NCBI GenBank assembly: GCA_000310025.1
Contig: FN649727.1
Location: forward strand, 7,921,075-7,942,240
Reading direction: 5' to 3'
DNA from: Ectocarpus siliculosus
Lineage: Eukaryota; Sar; Phaeophyceae; Ectocarpales; Ectocarpaceae
Length of the DNA: 21,166 bases
The notes below the pieces were generated by a model. That model saw only the letters and a program-made list of their open reading frames with translations, had not been told where the DNA came from and did no database searches. The stretch's first letter is position 1. Each line of letters begins with the position of its first letter. Both the position numbers and the translations under genes were made by a program. Shown piece after piece: positions 11,701 through 19,100 of the stretch.

Positions 11701-14700
11701 CCCCCCATAGGGACACGGTGAACTGACCTTGGGGACGTGAGATTGGGAAAACCGCTGTCGGTTGGCTGTTGGCGCGGTCACAAAAGACGAAAGACTGGAT
11801 TTGTTCAGAAATTCCAGTTATTTCCAACAAGCAAGAGAGAGAGAGAGAAGAGAAAGAAAATGTCTTGCTAGCCAATGGACATGGCGAGCGCGTACACACA
11901 CCCAAAGACAGTTCCGTCCTTCTATCACACCTCAAGAGAACCCAGGTTCAAATCATCGAAAAAAGAAAACCATTTGAGTATTTGAATTGGCAGCACACTG
12001 TTCAAGACTCAGTACGTTTGCTTGGGAGTTAGACTGCTGTGTTCAACAGTCGAGAGACGGAGAGAGGGTTTTGGGCCTTGCTGACGCACTACAACTTTAC
12101 GCGATAAATTGGCATTTTTTGCAACAAAGCGTGGGACACCGTATGTGTAGCTGGCCCGTATTTAGACCCAGCACGCGTCCGCTGCTCAGGTAGTGCGCGC
12201 AGTGCGGGCATGGCTAACGTGCGCCGGAACCGTAGTGTGAAAAAAGAGACCACCCCCCCCCCCTCGACCGATTTCGAAGCTCGACGACAAGGCCCACGAC
12301 GAAGAGGACACACAACCAACCAAACGATGCTTCATAGGAGAGATCTCGACAAAACGGTTACAACGCCGCCCTTTTCGGCACCACCGGTCTGTCTGCTGTC
12401 GAGCAACCGAGCCTTGAACATCCTTCCACGGGGTGTGGTATTTCGCGTCATGGCACCAACCCGTTCGCTCCGGCGCGGTGACATTGTCGGAGATTCTGAC
12501 ATCTACCTTGATGTTTGAATGTTTTTCAACGCCACAGAAGGAGTAGTACACAGTAGCAACCACACACGAGACATACACCATACGTCAAGACAACACACCA
12601 GTTGGAAACCGCCGAGGAAAAAACAAACAAAAAAAAGCAGGTCGGTTGTTGTCGCACAGAGCACTCGAGGCTTGTTTCCATCAACACATCACCCAGTCTG
12701 CCTCAAGGCACACAATCGTTCCTGTCTACCGAGGCGACAAAATCAACCAATCACAACTGGACAGCCGATGTGACGGGCGCTCAAAGAACGTTCAACTGTT
12801 CCTCCGCTTGTCCTGCGGATCTTTCCGTGCGGTCCGCGCGCACCCGTATGTCACTGTACACACATGCCCGCGTACCGCATTCTACGGCAACCACCCAGAT
12901 GGTTGTTTGTCGTCTCACGCCCGGAGAGATTCCCCGGTAGCGTGTCAGTGCTGTACCACGTCAGCACGCCAGCACAGACTGTGTCTGTGCCACCGCCTAG
13001 TCAGGTCGGTTCTGCGTCATCAGGGCTGCGGCTAGTGTGCTGTGCACACCCCTCTTCACTCTTCTTATTCCCCTCTCTTCCCAGAGACCACACCGTTGGC
13101 TCTTCCTAGAGAACTACTCCTGTCCCGCAAGTCTGTGCACTAGCGGTTCCCCACCGTCGGTTTGGAAGTCTCCTCTGGTCGCACAGTCGAGAGAAGGTTC
13201 AACTCAACCCCTTCCGTCGGTCTGAGATAGGTCACCCTTACAAAAAGCTCTGTGTACTGTAGGAAGATGCGCCTCAAGAGAGGGCCATGATATCGACCAA
13301 CCTCCACCACTTCGCGCAGAGGAATTTTGGAACTGTTTTCAACTATATTAGGGTGACCCTATAATGTTGTTAGTTGGCCTGTGATCACGGAAGGCGTTCG
13401 AGCTAGTTGGAACCAACTGCGGATTGAAAAAGGTAGTTAACGATGGAAGATTTTCTTCCTTTGATATTTGATACAAATATAACACACCGAATCCATCATA
13501 TCCGCAGCAAACGTTCTTTTTTTTTTCTTTTTACGAAGAACGCCACAAATCCATCTCTTCCACACAAACAACAGTTTTGAAAGTGAAGACAACGGCAACA
13601 ACAACAACAACAACAACTTTTTCAACCACGCACCGAGATGTTGTCAGGCCGTATACAACTTTTCGCGGCGATTTCCATGGGGCAAGTTGTCTTCGGACAA
13701 ACTCTCTTGAGCAGTTTCGTTCTTCTTGCAACGATTAGTTGCCAGGTAGACTGCAACTCAAAAACATCTTGTTCGCTCGTTCGAGGTTTCGGACAACCTT
13801 GAGAATCTCCGGATTTGTGGTCCGATGATTGATGTTGGCGACAAGTGCTTCTTGAACCAAAACCCTTGCTCGTAGTCGCCCAAAACGCGGCAACTTTCGT
13901 ATCCTAGACAGACCCTTTTCTATCGATAGAGATAGATTTGTAGTACTTCATAATATTAAGGGAAAATATACATATATATGTTCAAAATCCCATTGTATTG
14001 TCTATGCAATTGAAGTTTTGTCCCGAGACAAGATATGTTTTTTCTATAAAAAAACGCAACAAATCCATACCTTCCTCACATGGTCCCTTGACTAGATTGG
14101 CAATAAATTAGCAATGAACTTCATAGTGTGGTACGAGGACCACTTTGTGTTTCTACACGTTTTAAGCTAAGCGGGTCCTTGTAAGATGTAGAAGCAGATG
14201 CTGTCAACGTTTTCATGCCCAACGATCTCTTCCCTCTCTTCACCTGGCCTGCGTTAGCCCCCAGGGTCACACAGAATACCAATGTTTTATCATAGTCAGG
14301 CGATCCAGGTTCCTTACAAAAAAAAAGCAGTTAATTTAAAGGGAACGTAGAGCGACCGAAAAAGCTGTTTAATACCGTTTCGGGTCGGTAGATCGACAGG
14401 TTGAGCTGTGCCCAATCTAAAACCTCTGCTACACGTTGTAGGCGTGTAGATGAACGCCCGGTGAACCGGCTCGATATCTGAACCAGCTTGATCCACGTTG
14501 AATCCGTTTGTTGGTTGGGGATGCACACGTCAAGAACGGCGGAGACGCCTCAAAGTATCCAGAAGATCCGACAGTTGGGTCAAACTTCGGGCTGCTGCAT
14601 GCATGTACATATTGGTACAACAGTTCACAACAACACCTCTACAATTGTTTCTGGTAGTCTGCTACTGCTGCTATCAAGGCATGCGACGCCGTTCACACAC

Positions 14701-17006
14701 CACATCGGTTGTTTTCTGACGTGCTGTAGCTGTCGGCAGCTGAAGCGCACTTGACTGTGCTTGTTGACACCTCTACGGGACAATTGTGCATAAATCGCAA
14801 ACTTCAAGCACACCTCCATCTCGCGCTACAAGGCCTAAACTGACATGCGGCACATTATTAGTCGACGGGGCTGTGGAAGCTGGGATGCATACATATGATT
14901 TCCTCCAAGGAAGTGTAGAGGTTTGTGTCTCCTATGGCAAAGCGAGAGTGAGGAGAGTATAGCAGTCCGCGGGGGAACCGCCCGGGATTCTTTATTGTAG
15001 CAGTTTGACTTGTGAGATAAACAGATGGGAGCAAAAACACACAATCACGGAGCCCCGAGGGACGGAGCGGGGCCTGGCGTCGACTTCAACCTCGACAAAC
15101 CAAGACGGCATCGACATACCAAAGGTGCTGTTACCCTCGCTCTTGTGTGCATGTTACATACATACCTGCCTACAGCTACAAACACACACCGGCGATGTTG
15201 CCACATACTGCTACCGCACCCCCCACGAAACACTACGTACACAACAACCCATATAAGGACTTCGGCCGCCGACCTACTAACAACGCTGCCCTGCCAGCCG
15301 CGCAGCATACCTCGAGAATAATCTGCAGGTCGGAGTAATCCTGGAGGCGATCCGCGTGATCTTCCTCCTGAGACTGCTCCTGGAAGCCCGGTGGCGCCTG
15401 GAACAACAAGCAAGATACGGAAATATTTGGTGTCCAAAACGAAAGTGTTGTCGAGGGTACACGCGTGACTGAACAGGATGGCACGCAGGCGGCGGGATAA
15501 GAAACCATGCGGACCACATGGCAACAAACGGACGGCGGGGATGGCTGACGAATCAAGCTTGTTGGGATCACCCATGGAGATATGTTCTTGGTTCGATGGG
15601 GCGAAAACCACTACAGCTTGTCGGTGGGGGGAGTGCGCCGCGCCCCGATTCCTCCGACTAGGATACCAAGGCATATCACAGGCACGATTCGAGGTCAATT
15701 GTCTAACGACTACGGCATGCGTTGTTTACATGGGTACACCCCCCCCCCCCGGCTCTTCCGAATCATCGGTGCCCCCATGTACGCACGAACATACCTGCAT
15801 CAAGAAGCCCAAGCGAAACGTTAGCTCTCGGAACATCTCAGAGTCTTCCTTGCGGCTGGCCCCCTTGCTCCACCACTCAGGGTCCAAGAATCTAGTAAAG
15901 ACGCACAACAATATTTGGCGCGGAGACAGCGAGGGGGTCAAACTGTCAGTCCAGATTCGCAGTGCAGTCAGAGCAACACTTGCATCTTTCCAAGTCTGCC
16001 AAGGTGCCCAAGGCAAAAGCAAAAACAAGTTGACGTAGAGAGAGACACACACAGCAAGGCGAGAGCTTCCTAAGCGAGCCTGGAAAGAAAGAGAGAGAGC
16101 GAGCGAGAGAGAGAGAGATAATGCTTTTTCGCAAACGAACTTCCATCCAACGCTGATGAAACGTGGCCGTGCTGATTGCTCCCGTTCGACACGTGACGCA
16201 TCTACCCCAGGGTACAAGAGGCGCGTTTTTGGTGGGCTCATGCAATAGTGCCCACAGGGTGGTCGAGTACACCGAACAACAACGCGGAACCTATGTAGCA
16301 CAGATACCGTGCGCGCAAGTTCTACATTCGTGTTCAAACCCTCTATTACCGCTCTTGCGGTCTACACGGCATCAGCTGGGATTCCTATTTCATGCAACAC
16401 GCGAGCGAGCAATTTAACGAATGAAACGCACAAACGAACATACACATGGCGCGCTCGGAACCAACGCACGCTGGAGCGCTATCGTGAGCAAACAAAAACG
16501 TAATCACGCAATTTTATCCACGAAACCACACGCGGGGCCGCCACAATACCGAACGATGTACAATGTAACAAGTTGCTACCAAAACATCCGAGAGTGGAGG
16601 TGTTCGCCGACAAGACGTTTCTTCGAGTTTTCGGTGGGACGGCCAACCTCTCTCTCCCCGCATCGCGAAAAACAACAAGCGGGCGACGACAAAAAAAAAA
16701 AAAATTGCCGCAAGAGAAAAAATCGCCGCAAATCGCAACGGAAAAAAAACCCAGCAAGCCGCGGTGAGTGTTGGATACCGTACCGCCATACCGTTACCAC
16801 CACCGCCATATACCGTGCCACCACTACCACCACACAACGTGCCGAACTACTTACCTCTCCATGAAGACTTGCGCTTCCGTGACGAGGTCCTTAATGGTCG
16901 CCAGCACGGCGTGATCCGCCGTCTGCCGGCCCCGGTGCACGGCTATCATGGGTTTCTTCAGGGCGGCAAGCCGCGCTCCGAGTCGCTGGCACTGGCACCT
17001 GTTCGC
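2290..17006 (-). CDS. Split gene: MLKL/HeLo-like helical bundle - pseudokinase - coiled coil - LRR protein (16 exons, 5' end missing)
   Basis: Exons on the minus strand: 17006-16855, 15891-15795, 15397-15311, 10888-10777, 10450-10272, 9535-9279, 9124-8990, 8510-8327, 7521-7429, 6658-6370, 5423-5259, 5010-4867, 4356-4285, 3943-3872, 3435-2879, 2472-2290. All introns are GT-AG. Junction phases run 2,0,0,1,0,2,2,0,0,1,1,1,1,1,0 and every pair matches; the sum is 2778 nt, an exact multiple of three ending in TGA. Residues (counted from the first exon listed): helical bundle ~1-149, kinase fold ~151-420, coiled coil and Q/G linker ~433-528, LRR cap and repeats ~529-679, low-complexity tail ~680-925. 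No membrane segment is visible, so the protein is probably intracellular. By analogy with MLKL and NLR proteins, a role in sensing and cell-death or defence signalling is inferred, not shown. The weakest joint is 6370/5423. The initiator exon is missing. The gene could instead be two neighbouring genes (kinase, LRR), but the LRR part has no start codon of its own. Confidence 0.82.
2496..2586. repeat. GA-rich tract in intron (CT on coding strand)
   Basis: Imperfect (GA)n with gaca units. It lies in the last intron; on the coding strand it is a CT tract starting ~24 nt upstream of the acceptor at 2473, so it may serve as or extend the polypyrimidine tract. Confidence 0.9.
2879..3435 (-). CDS. 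Exon: C-terminal low-complexity region
   Basis: Acceptor cccgagtcgcag|AC (phase 1, long C/T tract); donor GGG|gtgagt (phase 0), 185 codons plus 2 nt. It starts THPFRNFRKASPPPTQAEMD, followed by a short charged helix (ALCESRTIARARTLMSAR), then Pro/Gln/Asn- and Gly-rich sequence with a run of eight Gly. Disordered tail is the likely structure. No known domain recognised. High GC with G/C-ending codons supports coding on this strand. Confidence 0.72.
3872..3943 (-). CDS. Exon: single, degenerate LRR (72 nt, phase 1-1)
   Basis: Acceptor catttgcag|GG and donor TCCG|gtaggc. It encodes GNLPRSLQKLNHLKIFMVDW followed by RELS. The first half is a good LRR; the N of the N-x-L position is replaced in the second half, as expected for the final repeat of an array. 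Its acceptor is preceded by two copies of a 48-nt-spaced segment that itself resembles LRR coding sequence. Confidence 0.85.
3952..4042 (-). repeat. Duplicated LRR-like segment in intron
   Basis: Two copies 48 nt apart share ggtcagtttcac(g/a)aggccc (cores 3969-3992 and 4017-4040). On the minus strand both read GLVKLT, the start of an LRR consensus (L-G-x-L-V-K-L-T). No intact repeat with splice borders can be made from them, so they look like decayed LRR coding sequence. Confidence 0.55.
4285..4356 (-). CDS. Exon: single LRR (72 nt, phase 1-1)
   Basis: Acceptor tgttttag|GG and donor ACCG|gtgagc. It encodes one 24-residue repeat, GAIPGGLSRAVSLERLYLQC followed by NGFT. The repeat boundaries coincide with the exon boundaries. 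A long CT tract lies in the intron upstream on the coding strand. Confidence 0.9.
4383..4490. repeat. GA tract with central CG run
   Basis: GGGAGA units, then (CG)n at about 4437-4450, then pure (AG)n at about 4450-4490. It is intronic, 25-135 nt upstream of the LRR exon acceptor at 4357 on the coding strand. The CG run next to (AG)n could favour non-B DNA. Confidence 0.93.
4867..5010 (-). CDS. Exon: two LRRs (144 nt, phase 1-1)
   Basis: Acceptor ggggagcag|GT and donor CACAG|gtgagc. It encodes exactly two 24-residue repeats: GQLPRELGCLSRLKTLVLSDNKLE and a second beginning GPVPHEFGDLGRL, both fitting G-x-(I/L/V)-P-x2-(L/F)-G-x-L-x2-L-x2-L-x-L-x2-N-x-L-(T/E). The length is 2 x 72 nt and symmetric, so the exon can be gained or lost without shifting frame. 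Confidence 0.92.
5259..5423 (-). CDS. Exon: LRR N-terminal cap and first LRR strand
   Basis: It encodes ERKALRALYTATQGPGW, then WETNDPNLSKWYGVVCG, then GRVTSLHLRSNNLQ. This is the cap preceding LRRs in plant-type and brown algal LRR proteins (A-L-x2-L-Y... W ... W-x-G-V). Donor CAGG|gtaaga is phase 1. Acceptor aaaaaag|AG (phase 1) completes a Glu codon and matches the upstream exon, but its pyrimidine tract is poor. An in-frame stop lies just upstream at 5448-5446 with no Met between it and the domain, so this exon cannot start a gene by itself. Confidence 0.85.
5424..6369 (-). other. Intron joining kinase half to LRR half (946 nt)
   Basis: Donor gtatgc at 6369, acceptor aaaaaag at 5424. It contains a CAGG microsatellite (5800-5832) but no further domain-like exon in phase 1-1 that I can recognise. 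Confidence 0.55.
5800..5832. repeat. CAGG microsatellite
   Basis: Imperfect then perfect tandem ggca units inside the 946-nt intron. Confidence 0.9.
6370..6658 (-). CDS. Exon: coiled coil and Gly/Gln-rich linker
   Basis: Acceptor atgccaacag|ACC (phase 0); donor GAAG|gtatgc (phase 1), 96 codons plus 1 nt. After a Pro/Thr-rich start, the segment MTEQERRIHDLEQELRALKM is a clear leucine-heptad coiled coil. It is followed by a Gly-rich run, a Gln-rich run and RRSS. It probably mediates self-association or acts as a flexible tether between the pseudokinase and the LRRs (inference). Confidence 0.85.
7301..7422. repeat. Tandem duplication, two ~60-bp copies
   Basis: Copies at about 7301-7361 and 7363-7422 share acaagacctacatacgttac, then atgacaatgcgtaagcacaa, with only a few differences near the start. 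They are intronic, a few bases from the donor of the exon ending at 7429. Confidence 0.95.
7429..7521 (-). CDS. Exon: end of kinase domain (subdomain XI, helix I)
   Basis: Acceptor tttttgcag|GCT and donor CAG|gtgtgt, both phase 0, 31 codons. It begins ARPTSLNGIVTELGHIL, the standard R-P helix that closes a kinase C-lobe, then runs into a Pro-rich linker. Two near-identical ~60-bp tandem copies lie just inside the following intron, close to the donor. Confidence 0.9.
8327..8510 (-). CDS. Exon: kinase C-lobe helices F to H
   Basis: Acceptor gacgacag|C (phase 2) completes Ser in DVYSFGILVHEVLTQRVPF. The exon runs through FPPGLTKLVDVCWTQDPA to donor GCG|gtgcgt (phase 0). The CW-x2-DP motif marks subdomain XI. 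Using this donor makes the next exon restore the conserved ARPT, so the splice choice is well constrained; reading on into the intron loses the motif. Confidence 0.92.
8644..8702. repeat. (AG)n microsatellite, ~29 units
   Basis: Uninterrupted AG run in the intron upstream of the kinase C-lobe exon; CT on the coding strand, ~130 nt before the acceptor at 8511. Confidence 0.96.
8990..9124 (-). CDS. Exon: kinase activation segment (DFG to APE)
   Basis: Acceptor acacacag|A (phase 2) completes a Lys codon, giving RLKVSDFG. Donor is TACAG|gtgaga (phase 2). The DFG (~298-300), a short activation loop and the TAPEVL motif are present, followed by SVLSDVYS, the conserved helix F start. The exon is 135 nt. 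Mg-binding Asp is retained although the catalytic base is lost upstream. Confidence 0.93.
9217..9234. repeat. Poly-G run (18 nt)
   Basis: Homopolymer in the 154-nt intron; C-tract on the coding strand ~90 nt before the acceptor at 9125. Length may be affected by sequencing error. Confidence 0.9.
9279..9535 (-). CDS. Exon: kinase hinge to catalytic loop, HRD changed to HGN
   Basis: Acceptor is a T-tract followed by gcag|TAC (phase 0); donor CTCAA|gtgagc (phase 2). It covers beta 4-5 and the hinge (TVRPNVCIVQEQA), helix E (DVARGLHFLHVKRMVH) and the catalytic loop HGNLKSTNVLVF (H~278, N~280). The catalytic Asp of HRD is Asn and the Arg is Gly. The K and N of the loop are kept. The same HGN-L-K-S form occurs in many plant receptor-like pseudokinases (established knowledge). 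Confidence 0.93.
9568..9625. repeat. Short direct repeat plus (TTG)n
   Basis: The segment taggtcacgcaacacaat at 9579-9596 recurs at about 10059-10076, each after aaagctt. The first copy runs into (TTG)8 at 9596-9620 followed by tcttcac. A related inverse (CAA)n with gtgaagacaac upstream occurs near 13580-13617. Confidence 0.8.
9974..9998. repeat. (CAA)n microsatellite
   Basis: Tandem aac units inside an A-rich intron stretch, flanked by further A-runs at 10021-10034. Confidence 0.9.
10272..10450 (-). CDS. Exon: kinase N-lobe (Gly loop and VAVK lysine)
   Basis: Acceptor cactgctgtag|GC (phase 1); donor CAG|gtgggg (phase 0). It encodes FDRLQFLGERSLGNGGFGTV, then LGASLEGAPVAVKKL. The glycine-rich loop GNGGFG and the VAVK lysine (~residue 183) are intact. 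The helix C region reads LRRDVQDF where related kinases have RREV, so the usual salt-bridge Glu appears to be Asp (alignment by eye). The exon joins directly to YDFVVRTLGG of the next exon. Confidence 0.93.
10777..10888 (-). CDS. Exon: helical brace before the kinase domain
   Basis: Acceptor ttctcccgcag|GAA (phase 0, good pyrimidine tract); donor ATCG|gtgagc (phase 1). It encodes a charged helix (EKLRVTKDERVARDIMAVLR) and then RRVSMRAASEGRFAASEIG. The last Gly codon is completed by the first two bases of the kinase N-lobe exon. The basic, helical character suits the linker between helical bundle and kinase fold. Confidence 0.85.
11361..11499. repeat. Diverged tandem duplication (~70-80 bp unit)
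   Basis: Unit 1 (11361-11428) and unit 2 (11441-11499) share the order taa(t/c)gcta - gatac(a/c)aacaggttta - gtgta/gttacaac - cggctcacc, with small indels. Confidence 0.8.
13369..13412 (+). repeat. Dispersed 'cacggaaggcg' repeat, copy 1
   Basis: Shares gttggc(c/t)tgtga(t/c)cacggaaggcgt and agttgga with the copy at 17496-17541; a weaker third copy lies at 20071-20110. Confidence 0.65.
13588..13617. repeat. (CAA)n microsatellite
   Basis: About nine units, preceded by gtgaagacaacgg, a flank also seen beside the inverse (TTG)n run at 9596-9620. Confidence 0.9.
15311..15397 (-). CDS. Exon: acidic helix of N-terminal bundle
   Basis: This 87-nt symmetric phase 0-0 exon has acceptor gttgttccag|GCG and donor GAG|gtatgc. 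It encodes 29 residues with an acidic stretch (QSQEEDHADRLQDYSDLQ) ending IILE, consistent with the last helix of the bundle or the brace leading to the kinase domain. The next exon in phase lies 4.4 kb away; an extra symmetric exon hidden in that intron cannot be excluded. Confidence 0.78.
15795..15891 (-). CDS. Exon: middle of N-terminal helical bundle
   Basis: Acceptor ctttactag|A (phase 2) completes an Arg codon with the AG of the previous exon. The exon reads FLDPEWWSKGASRK, then EMFRELTFRLGFLMQ, and ends at donor CAG|gtatgt (phase 0). The segment 'F-x-E-L-x2-R-L' is an amphipathic helix expected in the MLKL/HeLo-like fold, and the junction gives VFMERFLDPEWW without a break. Confidence 0.82.
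15892..16854 (-). other. Intron (963 nt) between helical-bundle exons
   Basis: No exon recognised. It carries a GA-rich patch at 16084-16119 (CT on the coding strand, ~200 nt before the acceptor) and an A13 run at about 16691-16703. Confidence 0.6.
16855..17006 (-). CDS. Exon: first helices of MLKL/HeLo-like N-terminal bundle
   Basis: Acceptor cacaaccag|GCG at 17007, phase 0; donor AG|gtaagt at 16854, phase 2. It encodes about 50 residues beginning ANRCQCQRLGARL. The pattern N-R-x2-C-x2-L-x2-R-hydrophobic is typical of the second helix of MLKL-type and NLR-adaptor four-helix domains. It continues with a second amphipathic helix ending VTEAQVFMER. A preceding helix and the start Met should lie upstream. 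The family assignment rests on motif and helix pattern, not on a search. Confidence 0.8.
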
Positions 17007-17690
17007 CTGGTTGTGGGTGGCAAGCGTCGTTGTTTGGCGTCAAAAGTGTCAGTGTTAGTGTCGCCGTTGTCGTTAATCTTGTTGTTCGTCATCATTGTCG
17101 TTGTTGGGGTGGTTGTGGTGACAGCGTCATTTGTTGGTGTCAAGCGCCAGCGTCAATGTCAATACTGTCGATGTTGTTGTTGTTGCTGTTGTGGTGCCGA
17201 GACTGGGTCGTACATGTACCGCAAAATTGCGAGGGCGAACACACAGGTTCGAGGTCGATCTATTTACCCCACGAGGTCCATAGCGTGATTGACAGACAAC
17301 CCGACCGACTTGTGTGCAAGGAAAGCAAAGACCCCTCTCGACGAATCTGCAACCAAAACCACCCTCTTCGGCATTGGCAGCCTCTTCCTTCCACATGGCC
17401 ATAGAGCAATCGAGCTTTCAAAAACATCGATCGCACACATGTTACTTTCGCTAGCACTTCTGCTGCTGTGCCTCGTTTGGGTACAATGCTGCTGTAGTTG
17501 GCTTGTGACCACGGAAGGCGTCTGCGGCAGTTGGACCAGTACGAACATCAGGAGGTACTGAGCGCAGACCGGGACGGATATACCACAGACCAAGCCTACT
17601 TCCAAAGAGATGGTTCGCGCTTTTGTTGTGGGCTCGTCGCGAGCCTTTTTCGACCTTAGAGATCGGTATTCAGCTGCCTATGTACAGCAG
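17007..17690. other. Immediate 5' region, expected to contain the first exon
   Basis: The exon at 17006 opens with a phase 0 acceptor, so a start exon must lie upstream. One weak candidate on the minus strand ends at 17273 with CTC|gtgggg, phase 0, and reads VFAFLAHKSVGLSVNHAMDL before the splice; it is helix-like but I cannot confirm it or its start. A (GTT)n-rich patch lies at 17171-17190. Confidence 0.3.
17496..17541 (+). repeat. Dispersed 'cacggaaggcg' repeat, copy 2
   Basis: Aligns by eye with 13369-13412 on one side and, through ccacggaa(g/a)gcgtc and gaccagta, with 20071-20110. Confidence 0.65.
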
Positions 17691-17694
17691 TCAC

Positions 17695-18170
17695 AATCAT
17701 GGTCAGAAGAACCGACTTGAAATTAGAGCAGTGTTTTCTCCCAGCAAACGCACACCCCTCAACAGACGAACGAAGAACCACATTTGCATGTTTCCAGCGT
17801 GCCAACAGTATGAGGTGGCGACCGACCGTAGCATCATCATGTCTCAAAATCCGGTGGGAACAGGCACCATATTCTCAGGATTTTGGGCGATTCAACAGAA
17901 CGCTGAATTGGGGATGAGGCAACATGGGACAGCCGCAGTGCACAGCGTCTCTGCATGACAGAATTGAACACAATACCAGAAAACAGTCAGAATCCCGGCT
18001 GGAAACGATTTGAAACTAGAACCGTCAAGTCAAGCCAACGCATACACCCTCGCCACAAGAGAGAAAGCGCTGCACTGCGCGATTCCAGCTTGCAAACAGT
18101 ACAACAATGACCGTACAGTAGCATCATGGTGTCTCAAACTCCGGTGAAAAGAGGCACGTTCTTTTGGCTT
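17695..18170 (+). repeat. Left arm of a large imperfect inverted repeat (two tandem units)
   Basis: Unit 1 (about 17695-17975) and unit 2 (about 17984-18200) share gaaacgaYttgaaaYt, ccagcgtgc/ccagcttgc, and gtagcatcatSRtgtctcaaa followed by tccggtg. The reverse complement of 18640-19100 shows the same elements in the same order, including ggggatgaggc and gcatgaYMgaaYtSaacac between units. Confidence 0.85.
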
Positions 18171-18199
18171 AAAAGCGTGCAACGTGCCGTTGAATCTGG

Positions 18200-18356
18200 A
18201 CAAACAAGCTCTTCTTTCGCGCGATTCATGTGCGCAAAACAGCAGAAGAGCAGTAATCGCAGTAGCATGACGGTGCCTTAAAATCCGGTGAACAGAGGCA
18301 CGATTTTTTGTTTTTTGGGCTTAAACACGTGCAACGCAGCGTTGCATCTGGAGCGC
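18200..18356 (+). repeat. Third unit of the same repeat, in the inverted-repeat spacer
   Basis: It carries gtagcatgacggtgccttaa, aatccggtgaacagaggcacg, gcttaaacacgtgcaacg and gttgcatctgg, matching the end of unit 2 (aggcacgttcttttggctta...gttgaatctgg). Confidence 0.8.
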
Positions 18357-18639
18357 AGTGTTGCATCTGGAGGAGGTAATCATGCCGATGGATTGGTGTC
18401 TAACCCTGCTGTAACGAACGACACAACAAACGATATTGTCTTCTCGAAAACACGGTCGGAGGAAGGCCTCTGTCCCTACAATCCAACAGGTTGCAACGCC
18501 AACAACAGGTGGCGGATATCAGGGCAGCGCTCAATGACGGGGCTCTGGGTTGGGCATTGGAGAGCGGAAGGCGAGAGCAACGCCGTTCGAGCAGCCAAGC
18601 ATCTCTCCGCTCTCGCCCTGTCTCATGGCGCTCCTAAGC

Positions 18640-19100
18640 TCGCAAAAAAGCGCGTCTCTTCTTCATCCGAGTTTGAGACACCATGATGCTACGGCGGTGA
18701 CTGCCTTTCAGCTATACAGTAGGCACGCTGGAAATGGGCGAACGCGCGAGCACTTCTACGCCCATTACGAGGGTGGGTGTGCTGGACGACAACACGGTCC
18801 GAATTTCAAGTCGTTCTTCCGTCCAGGACTCTCGGACTGCATTTTGACGGTGACAGTTGCATGTTATATTTTTGTGTTGAGTTCGGTCATGCGGAGGCGT
18901 TGTGGACTGCTGTTGTCCAATCTCGCCTCATCCCCCATTCAGTGCCTGCTCCCCACCGGATTTCGAGACATCATGATGCTACGGTTGGTCACTACTGACT
19001 GCTGTACGCACGCGGGAAACGCAAAACTGTCCTGTTGTTTCTGGTGGTCCTTTAGAGGGCGTGTGCCTTTGCTGGGAGAATACACCGCAAGGAGAACAAA
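18640..19100 (-). repeat. Right arm of the large imperfect inverted repeat
   Basis: On the minus strand, unit at 19100-18930 contains ttctcccagcaaa, caaccgtagcatcatgatgt and ccggtggg; unit at 18850-18640 contains gaacgacttgaaatt, ccagcgtgcc and gtagcatcatggtgtctcaa. The order is the same as in the left arm. Confidence 0.85.

Larger units (their letters stand above)
10889..15310 (-). other. Large intron (4422 nt), no exon recognised
   Basis: It separates the helical-bundle exons from the brace exon. No open frame inside shows a recognisable domain or a convincing phase 0-0 exon. It holds a tandem duplication (11361-11499), a GA-rich patch (11835-11862), a (CAA)n run (13588-13617) and one copy of the acggaaggcg repeat (13369-13412). 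AT-rich, featureless stretches occupy about 13900-14350. Confidence 0.6.

Noticed and set aside
11936-11960. ggttcaaatc resembling a tRNA T-loop (B box)
   Set aside because: No A box, no acceptor stem or anticodon arm can be folded around it.
14314-14620. Overlapping minus-strand frames of 63-70 residues
   Set aside because: Short, motif-free and mutually shifted; no phase-compatible splice borders to join the gene.
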